From CAZWVA01 sp964636885 (GTDB lineage Bacteria > Desulfobacterota_D > UBA1144 > Nemesobacterales > CSP1-2), in the NCBI GenBank assembly GCA_964636885.1, contig CAZWVA010000055.1, positions 1-18,717 of the forward strand: a stretch of DNA of 18,717 nucleotides. The letters are read 5' to 3'. Position 1 is the stretch's first letter; each line of letters begins with the position of its first letter. Of the stretch, positions 7,650-13,102 are shown piece by piece. The notes under the pieces were generated by a model, which was given only the letters and a program-made list of their open reading frames with translations, ran no database searches and was not told where the DNA came from. Both the position numbers and the translations under genes were made by a program.

Positions 7650-7736
7650 ATCCACACGGCAGATCCATGGTGTTTCATAAATCACATAACCATCCCTTTG
7701 CTTTCTTTGGATACCTGTGGTAGTTATCTCTCTCGA

Positions 7737-8576
7737 ATGAATGGCAAACTCTACATAGTCTCAACCCCAATAGGGAACCTTGAAGACATAACGCTTAGGG
7801 CCATACGCACCCTAAAGGAAGTGGACCTCATAGCATGCGAAGATACGAGGGTTACGAAAAAGCTACTCTCCCGTTATCGGATCGAGAAGCCGCTTACAAG
7901 CTACCATGAGCATAACGAAAAGGAGAAGGCAAAGGAACTGCTCTTACTCCTCGAATCCGGTAAGAACATCGCATTGGTTTCTGATGCCGGAACGCCAGGG
8001 GTTTCGGATCCCGGATACAGACTTGTAAGACTCGCTTCCGAAAGAGGGATAGGTATCCTTGCCATACCCGGTCCCTCGGCGGCAATAGCGGCCCTCAGCG
8101 TATCGGGGCTTCCCACGTCGAGCTTTGCTTTTTTTGGATTCCCTCCCAGATCAGAGAAGGCGAGAAGGGAACTCCTTAACGAGATTCGGAATTACCCTCA
8201 AACCCTCGTATTCTACGAATCCCCCAAAAGGGTCATTGAGACCCTGAAAACAATACTCGATGTTCTTGGGGATAGAAGGGTTTCCGTGAGCCGTGAGCTT
8301 ACAAAAACCTTTGAGGAGACCATTAGAGAAAGCGTCTCAAAGGTGATCGAGATACTAGCGGAGAGAAAAGGGTTAAAGGGCGAGTTCACGATAGTCGTTG
8401 AGGGAAACATGGGCAAAATCGAAGAACCCTCACTTGAAGCAATCGAAAAACACCTCAGGACTTGCAAGGAGATGGGCTTAACCCTTAAGGACTCGGTTAG
8501 AGAGGTCTCTAAAAGATACGGGATCTCTAGAAGCAGGGCCTATAGAGAAGCACTCAGGGTTTGGGAAAAGACCTAA
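7737..8576 (+). CDS. rsmI: 16S rRNA (cytidine-1402-2'-O)-methyltransferase
   Basis: RsmI methylates the ribose of C1402 in the decoding centre of 16S rRNA using SAM. The 279-aa protein starts MNGKLYIVSTPIGNLEDIT, the family's typical beginning. It continues with VDLIACEDTRVTKKLLSRY, SDAGTPGVSDPGYRLV (SAM-binding loop of the tetrapyrrole-methylase fold), PGPSAAIAALSVSGLPT and FFGFPPR. FYESPKRV and VSRELTKTFEE follow, and the C-terminal helical domain ends in SRSRAYREALRV. The frame is open upstream into tRNA-Ser, but the conserved start is ATG 7737. The ribosome site there is poor (no clear purine run), so translation may be weak. Function and length agree with the family. Confidence 0.96.
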   Translation: MNGKLYIVSTPIGNLEDITLRAIRTLKEVDLIACEDTRVTKKLLSRYRIEKPLTSYHEHNEKEKAKELLLLLESGKNIALVSDAGTPGVSDPGYRLVRLASERGIGILAIPGPSAAIAALSVSGLPTSSFAFFGFPPRSEKARRELLNEIRNYPQTLVFYESPKRVIETLKTILDVLGDRRVSVSRELTKTFEETIRESVSKVIEILAERKGLKGEFTIVVEGNMGKIEEPSLEAIEKHLRTCKEMGLTLKDSVREVSKRYGISRSRAYREALRVWEKT

Positions 8577-8583
8577 GAAACGG

Positions 8584-8754
8584 TTAACCCTTTCTTTTCT
8601 TCCTCTCCTTTTCCATCTCAGGGCCGATTCTCACTTCCTTTTCCATCTTCTGCTTCTTCTCGATCGCCTCGCCCTGAATCCGAGCCTTACACGAATCGCA
8701 GATAGAAACCTCCGAGGGTTTTCCACAAACCATGCAAACCTTCCTTCTTTCCAT
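8584..8754 (-). CDS. 56-aa Cys-rich (CxxC...CxxC) basic peptide, unknown function
   Basis: I chose the ATG at 8754 (MERRKVCMVCGKP) because TTAGGAGGGG lies 7 nt upstream; the in-frame ATG at 8787 lacks such a site and sits inside an inverted repeat. Two CxxC pairs, at residues 7/10 and 19/22, form a compact zinc knuckle. A Lys/Glu-rich tail follows (EKKQKMEKEVR..., ending KERKKRKG) that is probably helical and highly charged. It follows gatA in the same direction (69 bp) and converges on rsmI with an 8-bp gap. Similar small Cys-rich ORFs are recalled from deltaproteobacterial genomes, but I cannot give a family name. Confidence 0.6.
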   Translation of the reverse strand: MERRKVCMVCGKPSEVSICDSCKARIQGEAIEKKQKMEKEVRIGPEMEKERKKRKG

Positions 8755-8784
8755 CACAGCTCCCCTCCTAAAATAATCACTAGC

Positions 8785-8811
8785 CATAAATGAACAGAAA
8801 GATCATTTATG
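8785..8811. repeat. Perfect 9-bp inverted repeat between gatA and the Cys-rich peptide gene
   Basis: CATAAATGA (8785-8793) and TCATTTATG (8803-8811) pair perfectly around a 9-nt loop. On the minus strand it comes 12 bp after the gatA stop and about 30 bp before the start of the next gene. No T-run follows at once, so it may be a processing/stability stem or an operator rather than a terminator. Confidence 0.45.
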
Positions 8812-8823
8812 ACTTATCTTGAT

Positions 8824-10284
8824 TTAAATCGGCGGCCTTTTTTCCCTCCAATTCGTGTGGAGCTCATAGGCGTTGGCCACTCGTAAGAGGGTTTCCTCAT
8901 CGAATGGTTTTCCGAGGATCTGAAGCCCTATCGGAAGATTATTCGATGTAAACCCGCAGAGGATCGAGATCCCGGGAAGACCTGCAAGGTTGCATGGGAT
9001 CGTAAAGATATCGGAGAGGTACATCTTTAGCGGGTCATCCGTCTTCTCCCCTATCTTGAAGGCGGGCTCAGGGGAGGTTGGCGTCATAATGACGTCCACT
9101 TTCTTAAAGGCCTCCTCAAAATCCCTCTTAATGAGTGTCCTTACACGCTGCGCCTTTAGGTAATAGGCATCGTAGTACCCGGCAGAAAGGGCGTATGTTC
9201 CGATCATTATCCTCCTCTTAACCTCGTTTCCAAAGCCCTCTGCCCTCGTTTTAGAGTACATATCCCTAAGAGACCCCACATCAGATGAGCGAAAACCGTA
9301 TCTCACCCCATCGTATCTCGCTAGGTTAGAGCTTGCCTCAGATGGGGCAATAATGTAATAGGCCGAGACGGCGTACCTCGTGTGGGGAAGGGAGATCTCT
9401 TCTACAACCCCTCCCAGGTCCTCGACGAGTGCGATAGCCCTTTTTACTCCTTCTTCGACCTCGGCGTCTATACCCTCGATGAAATACTCCTTTGGAACAC
9501 CGATCCTCACCCCCTTTACACCGTCCTTGATCCGTTTCGTATAATCTGGAACTGGGACATCAACCGAGGTCGAATCCCTTGGATCGCCCCCCGCCACCGC
9601 GTTTAGCACCAGGGCGGCGTCCTCCACGGTTTTTGCAAGAGGCCCTCCCTGGTCTAGAGATGAGGCAAAGGCGATCATACCGAACCTGCTAACCCTCCCG
9701 TATGTGGGCTTTAGTCCGACGATGCCGCACAGGGCGGCGGGCTGTCTTATGGAACCCCCGGTATCGGTTCCAATAGAGGCGAAGCAAAGGGAAGCCGAAA
9801 CGGATGCGGCTGATCCACCGCTTGAACCGCCCGGAACCCTCTCCAGATCCCAGGGGTTTCTCGTAGGACCGAAATAGGAATTCTCCGTAGACGAGCCCAT
9901 TGCGAACTCATCCATGTTGTTCTTCCCAACTATTATCGCCCCTGCGTTCTTGAGCCTCAGTGTAACGGTAGCGTCATAAGGGGGGATGAAATCCTCCAGG
10001 ATCTTGGAGCCACACGTGGTCCTTACCCCTTTCATAACGAATATATCCTTAAGGCCGATGGGGACGCCGTGAAGAGGGCCTATATACCTTCCCGAAGAGA
10101 TCGTTTTTTCCGCCTCCCTCGCCGAACGAAGGGCATGATCCGACAATACGGTTATATAGGAATTAAGCCTTCCATCAACCTCTTCGATCCTCCTTAAAAC
10201 CGATTCCGTGAGCTCAACAGGAGAGATCTCTCCTTTCCTTATCAACTCGGAGACCTCCCGTATTGTAAGAAACGGTAGTTCCAT
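8824..10284 (-). CDS. gatA: Asp-tRNA(Asn)/Glu-tRNA(Gln) amidotransferase subunit A
   Basis: GatA hydrolyses glutamine to supply ammonia for converting Glu-tRNA(Gln) or Asp-tRNA(Asn) to the amidated forms within the GatCAB complex. The 486-aa length is typical. The amidase-signature catalytic triad is intact and falls at the same numbers as in the well-known Staphylococcus enzyme: Lys79 (GVPIGLKD), cis-Ser154 (PGGSSGGS) and nucleophile Ser178 (GTDTGGSIRQPA). The C-terminal LAGLPGISILCG and LPIGLQILGK motifs are present. ATG 10284 has AAGGAG about 8 nt upstream. It follows gatC by 111 bp. Its partner gatB is not in the window, so it is encoded elsewhere. Presence of GatCA implies indirect formation of Gln-tRNA and/or Asn-tRNA. 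Confidence 0.97.
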   Translation of the reverse strand: MELPFLTIREVSELIRKGEISPVELTESVLRRIEEVDGRLNSYITVLSDHALRSAREAEKTISSGRYIGPLHGVPIGLKDIFVMKGVRTTCGSKILEDFIPPYDATVTLRLKNAGAIIVGKNNMDEFAMGSSTENSYFGPTRNPWDLERVPGGSSGGSAASVSASLCFASIGTDTGGSIRQPAALCGIVGLKPTYGRVSRFGMIAFASSLDQGGPLAKTVEDAALVLNAVAGGDPRDSTSVDVPVPDYTKRIKDGVKGVRIGVPKEYFIEGIDAEVEEGVKRAIALVEDLGGVVEEISLPHTRYAVSAYYIIAPSEASSNLARYDGVRYGFRSSDVGSLRDMYSKTRAEGFGNEVKRRIMIGTYALSAGYYDAYYLKAQRVRTLIKRDFEEAFKKVDVIMTPTSPEPAFKIGEKTDDPLKMYLSDIFTIPCNLAGLPGISILCGFTSNNLPIGLQILGKPFDEETLLRVANAYELHTNWREKRPPI

Positions 10285-10310
10285 GACCTTCTCTCCTTAT
10301 AGTCGTCTTG

Positions 10311-10363
10311 ATACGGGTTTAAGATCGGGGTGAAACCCCTCTTCCCCTTTCCGAATCCCGTAT
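10311..10363. repeat. Nested inverted repeats between gatC and gatA
   Basis: An outer pair ATACGGG (10311-10317) / CCCGTAT (10357-10363) encloses an inner hairpin GGGG-TGAAA-CCCC (10327-10339). On the minus strand it falls between the gatC stop and the gatA start and could form a two-stage RNA structure about 27 nt before gatA. There is no adjacent T-run, so read-through is expected. Confidence 0.4.
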
Positions 10364-10395
10364 TACGCTTCTTTATGCCCAGGCGGTCACCACCA

Positions 10396-10686
10396 TTAAT
10401 CCTCTATAAACTTGGGAACTGCGAAGAACCCCCCTTCCCTGTGTGGGGCGTTTTCCAAGGCCTCGTCTGAACTCAGCCAAGGCTTTACCGTATCCTCCCT
10501 TAACGGTGTTGATACACCCAAGACGTGAAAAGTGGGCTCTACACCCGAGGTATCAAGTCCGTTTAGTTCCTCTATATGTTCGAGTATGTTTCCCAACTGC
10601 TCGGTGAATCTTTCAAGCTCCTCTTCCTTAAACTCAAGCCTGGCAAGCTCCGCCACGTGTAGTACGGTTTCCTTTGATATCTTCAT
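10396..10686 (-). CDS. gatC: Asp-tRNA(Asn)/Glu-tRNA(Gln) amidotransferase subunit C
   Basis: GatC is the small stabilising subunit that wraps around GatA and GatB. The 96-aa protein has the standard pattern: MKISKETVLHVAELARLEF, a charged helical stretch (EEELERFTEQLGNILEHIEEL), then VEPTFHVLGVSTPLREDTV and a C-terminal NAPHREGGFFAVPKFIE. The frame is open for 33 codons upstream, but the conserved start is ATG 10686, preceded by GGGGTAGGGTA; the upstream extension crosses a terminator-like hairpin. It is followed by gatA after a gap of 111 bp that contains nested inverted repeats. Confidence 0.95.
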   Translation of the reverse strand: MKISKETVLHVAELARLEFKEEELERFTEQLGNILEHIEELNGLDTSGVEPTFHVLGVSTPLREDTVKPWLSSDEALENAPHREGGFFAVPKFIED

Positions 10687-10722
10687 TACCCTACCCCTTT
10701 CACGAGAGAGAAAACCAACTGG

Positions 10723-10753
10723 AAAAAGATAACTGAATTTCTGTGAGTTATCT
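10723..10753 (-). terminator. Terminator-like hairpin after gshB
   Basis: On the minus strand AGATAACT (10753-10746) pairs perfectly with AGTTATCT (10734-10727) around an 11-nt loop. The arm ends in a run of five T (10727-10723). It starts about 10 bp after the gshB stop and ends about 37 bp before gatC. The stem is AT-rich, so termination may be partial. Confidence 0.5.
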
Positions 10754-10762
10754 ATCTTAATA

Positions 10763-11713
10763 CTAAACCCTGAGAATCCCTTCAACGAAGTCTATAACCC
10801 TGGCCTCCAGTTTCGTTCCGGACAACCTGTTTATCTCCTGAATACCAGTGGGACTCGTCGTATTCACCTCTGTAAGGTAACCGCCTATAACGTCTATTCC
10901 CACAAAATAGAGCCCATCAGCTCTAAGCCTCGGTGCTATCTCACGGCAGATCTCCAGATCCCTACCATCGAGCTCCGCCCTGGCGGGGCTTCCACCCGAG
11001 TGGAAGTTACAACGGAACTCCCCTCCGGGTTTTGCGATCCTAAGCACCGCACCAATTGGCTCCCCGTTAAGTAGGATGATTCTCTTATCCCCCTCTGACA
11101 CCCTCTCTATGAATCTCTGGGCGAGAACATAGCGCCTTCCGCCCTCCGTTATGGTTTCCATTATGACGTTTACATTCCTATCGCCTTCTCTAACGTAAAA
11201 TATCCCCTCTCCTCCACAACTGTCGAGAGGTTTTACGACCATCTCGCCCCCCACCTCTTCGAGAAATCCCCTTAGTCTATCCATATCCTTCGTTACAATG
11301 GTAGCCGGAATGAGACCTGGGAAATTAAGGGTGTATAGCTTCTCATTCGACTCCCTGATCCCCTTTGGACTATTTATCACAAGCGTTTTTTCGGGATCGA
11401 TGAAACCGAGTATGTAGGTCGCATAAATATAGTCCATATTAAAAGGGGGATCCTTTCTCATCCAGACCACATCGAAGCTCTCAAGTGGAACCACCTCCCT
11501 CGTACCAAGGCAGTAAAAATCCTTGGCCCTCTTTAGACCAATCTCAGAAACGTTTCCCCAGGCCTTACCATCCCTTACAAAGAGGTCTTTGAGTTCCAGA
11601 TACCAGACCTCGTGTCCCCTCGACTGGGACTCAAGCATAAGCACAAATGTGGTATCCTTCTCGATATCGATCAGATGAATCGGATCCATAACGAATGCCA
11701 TCCTGAGCCCCAT
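10763..11713 (-). CDS. gshB: Glutathione synthetase
   Basis: It joins gamma-glutamylcysteine and glycine with ATP to make glutathione. The 316-aa product is an ATP-grasp enzyme with family landmarks: MAFVMDPIHLIDIEKDTTF (like the E. coli start), VVWMRKDPPFNMDYIYATYIL, VINSPKGIRESNEKLYTL, MVVKPLDSCGGEGIF (ATP loop), GDKRIILLNGEPIGAVLRI and LYFVGIDVIGGYLTEVNTTSP. I chose ATG 11713 (MGLRMAFVMDP) because it aligns in length with E. coli GshB; a TTG at 11731 and an ATG at 11701 are alternatives, and none has a strong ribosome site. No gshA is in the window. It is divergent from the 83-aa gene, and a terminator-like hairpin separates it from gatC. Confidence 0.95.
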   Translation of the reverse strand: MGLRMAFVMDPIHLIDIEKDTTFVLMLESQSRGHEVWYLELKDLFVRDGKAWGNVSEIGLKRAKDFYCLGTREVVPLESFDVVWMRKDPPFNMDYIYATYILGFIDPEKTLVINSPKGIRESNEKLYTLNFPGLIPATIVTKDMDRLRGFLEEVGGEMVVKPLDSCGGEGIFYVREGDRNVNVIMETITEGGRRYVLAQRFIERVSEGDKRIILLNGEPIGAVLRIAKPGGEFRCNFHSGGSPARAELDGRDLEICREIAPRLRADGLYFVGIDVIGGYLTEVNTTSPTGIQEINRLSGTKLEARVIDFVEGILRV

Positions 11714-11828
11714 AGACTTAAATCTATACAAAACGGGTGATTAGTTCAAGGAAAAAGCGGTTAATACGGATCGGCTTTCGTTCTCCCTATTTGGATTCCC
11801 CCTAAGTAACGTATATACTTAAAGGACT

Positions 11829-12080
11829 ATGAAGAACCCAAAACCAACCCCTGAGGATATAAGAGAAGAGAATAAAAGGATAAGGATGCTGAGATTAATG
11901 GTCGATCTCACGATGTCTCTCATCGCGCAGGGAACGATGACAAGAGAGGAAGCACTAGAGCACTTTATAAAGGTAAAGGACTTCGCTTTAAGACTCTTTC
12001 CCGGAAAGGAAGACGCGTTTGATATCATATATGCACCCAGGTTCAAGAGGATCATAAGCGATATATATGGACTCCACTGA
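11829..12080 (+). CDS. 83-aa small helical protein, unknown function
   Basis: I do not recognise a named family. The sequence (MKNPKPTPEDIREENKRIRM..., ending IISDIYGLH) is predicted helical, with a charged N-terminus, a middle amphipathic stretch (LRLMVDLTMSLIAQGTMTREEALEHFIKVKDFALRLFPGKE) and a conserved-looking end (DIIYAPRFKRIISDIYG). It has no cysteines or membrane segment. AAAGGA sits just before the ATG. Its last 14 bp overlap the start of nfi in another frame, so the two are translationally coupled. It may be an accessory protein for endonuclease V or simply a neighbour. Confidence 0.75.
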   Translation: MKNPKPTPEDIREENKRIRMLRLMVDLTMSLIAQGTMTREEALEHFIKVKDFALRLFPGKEDAFDIIYAPRFKRIISDIYGLH

Positions 12081-12771
12081 GAAGGAAAGAGCAAAAGACC
12101 TCTATTACGAGACGCCGCCCTCACGTGAAGAGGCAGAGGCCGTACAGAGGGAGCTTCAGAAAAGGGTAATCACCCAAAACGGTTTCAGGGATATAAAGAC
12201 GATAGCCGGAGCGGATCTTGCCACAGTTAAAGGAGAAGAGAGGCTTGTGTGCGGGATAATAGTCTTCTCCTATCCCAAACTCGATGAGATAGAGCGCGCC
12301 TCCGCAGTGGTAGAAGAGCGATTCCCCTACATCCCTGGACTCCTTGCCTTTAGAGAAGGCCCCGCGATAATCGAGACATTTAAGAAGCTAAGGAATAGAC
12401 CCGATATCCTTATGGTCGATGGTCAGGGAATAGCACACCCGCGAGGGCTTGGAATCGCAAGCCATGTAGGGGTGATACTCGACATCCCCTCGATAGGAGT
12501 GGCAAAGGAAAGGCTATACGGTAGATACAGAGAACCTCCGGACAGGGAGGGTGCTTGGACCCCTCTTATCAGTCCCCCTAATGGAAAAACCATAGGTGCG
12601 GTACTGAGAACGAAGAAGGGAACGAAACCCGTTTTCGTCTCAATCGGTCACAGGGTAGACCTAAAAACCGCCGTAAGAATCACACTTCAGTGCACGAAGG
12701 GCTATAGGCTCCCCGAACCCACAAGGCAGGCGGACATCTTTGTAGCAAGGCTAAAAACGATAAAGGAGTAG
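12067..12771 (+). CDS. nfi: Endonuclease V (deoxyinosine 3'-endonuclease)
   Basis: Endonuclease V nicks DNA one nucleotide 3' of deoxyinosine and acts on deaminated bases. The 234-aa protein shows the conserved metal-binding and wedge residues: IAGADLA (Asp50), PYIPGLLAFREGPA (wedge PYIP at 87-90, Glu97), ILMVDGQGIAHPRGLGIASHVGV (Asp118, His124), GVAKERL (Lys147) and SIGHRVDL (His195). Length is usual for bacteria (about 220-235 aa). It overlaps the upstream 83-aa gene by 14 bp. The remnant of a phosphatase gene begins 4 bp after its stop, suggesting the three once formed one transcription unit. Confidence 0.96.
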   Translation: MDSTEKERAKDLYYETPPSREEAEAVQRELQKRVITQNGFRDIKTIAGADLATVKGEERLVCGIIVFSYPKLDEIERASAVVEERFPYIPGLLAFREGPAIIETFKKLRNRPDILMVDGQGIAHPRGLGIASHVGVILDIPSIGVAKERLYGRYREPPDREGAWTPLISPPNGKTIGAVLRTKKGTKPVFVSIGHRVDLKTAVRITLQCTKGYRLPEPTRQADIFVARLKTIKE

Positions 12772-12775
12772 GTTC

Positions 12776-12996
12776 ATGCCCAAACAGTTTCGTGGGTAAT
12801 CCCTGAGAGGCTTGGTGGAATGGAGAGGCGGGGTTCGTTTTCAGGGTTGGAAGAAGACCTAGAGTTCCTAAAGAGAATGGGAATCGATGTAATCGTAAAC
12901 CTGGAGGAGTTCCGGGACTATACCGGATTTGAAGTGAAGCGTATCCCAATAGGGGATTTTAGGACGCCGAGATCTGAAGACTTTATTGCAAGATAA
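12776..12996 (+). pseudogene. Remnant of a dual-specificity/tyrosine phosphatase gene
   Basis: ATG 12776 reads only MPKQFRG before a stop. One base out of phase, from 12793, the frame reads WVIPERLGGM..., then EEDLEFLKRMGIDVIVNLEE, then VKRIPIGDFRTPRSEDFIAR and a stop (TAA 12994-12996). This is the N-terminal half of the small bacterial/archaeal DUSP-like phosphatases, which typically begin MP..F.WVIP..LAGM.RP and continue with the strand-loop PIPDFTPP. The catalytic HCxxGxxR loop that should follow is absent in all frames up to 13102. So the gene has an early 1-nt frameshift and a lost 3' half. It lies 4 bp after nfi. Family assignment is by recall of motifs, not by search. Confidence 0.6.
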
Positions 12997-13102
12997 CCCA
13001 AGATCCATGGCTCCCTTTTTAAACATAACGGATGGCTTCTGGTGTCACAACCCGTTTTCTGGTAGAGTTAGTGATCTTTTGTTATATTAGCAAGGAGAGG
13101 GT

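Noticed and set aside
8581..8590. GGTTAACC palindrome between rsmI and the Cys-rich peptide gene as a bidirectional terminator
   Set aside because: A palindrome with no loop and a T-rich run on only one side; it cannot form a useful hairpin.
11791..11819. TTGGAT-17-TATACT promoter-like pair before the 83-aa gene
   Set aside because: Transcription would start at about 11826, almost on the ATG at 11829, leaving the AAAGGA site outside the message; possible only if the mRNA is leaderless, so not listed as a feature.
12680..12949. Minus-strand 89-codon frame over the end of nfi and the phosphatase remnant
   Set aside because: The plus-strand text in this interval is recognisable protein (nfi, then phosphatase), so the minus frame is a shadow.
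13060..13088. TATATT -10-like box before iorA
   Set aside because: No -35 partner, and the implied start would fall in the ribosome site of iorA.
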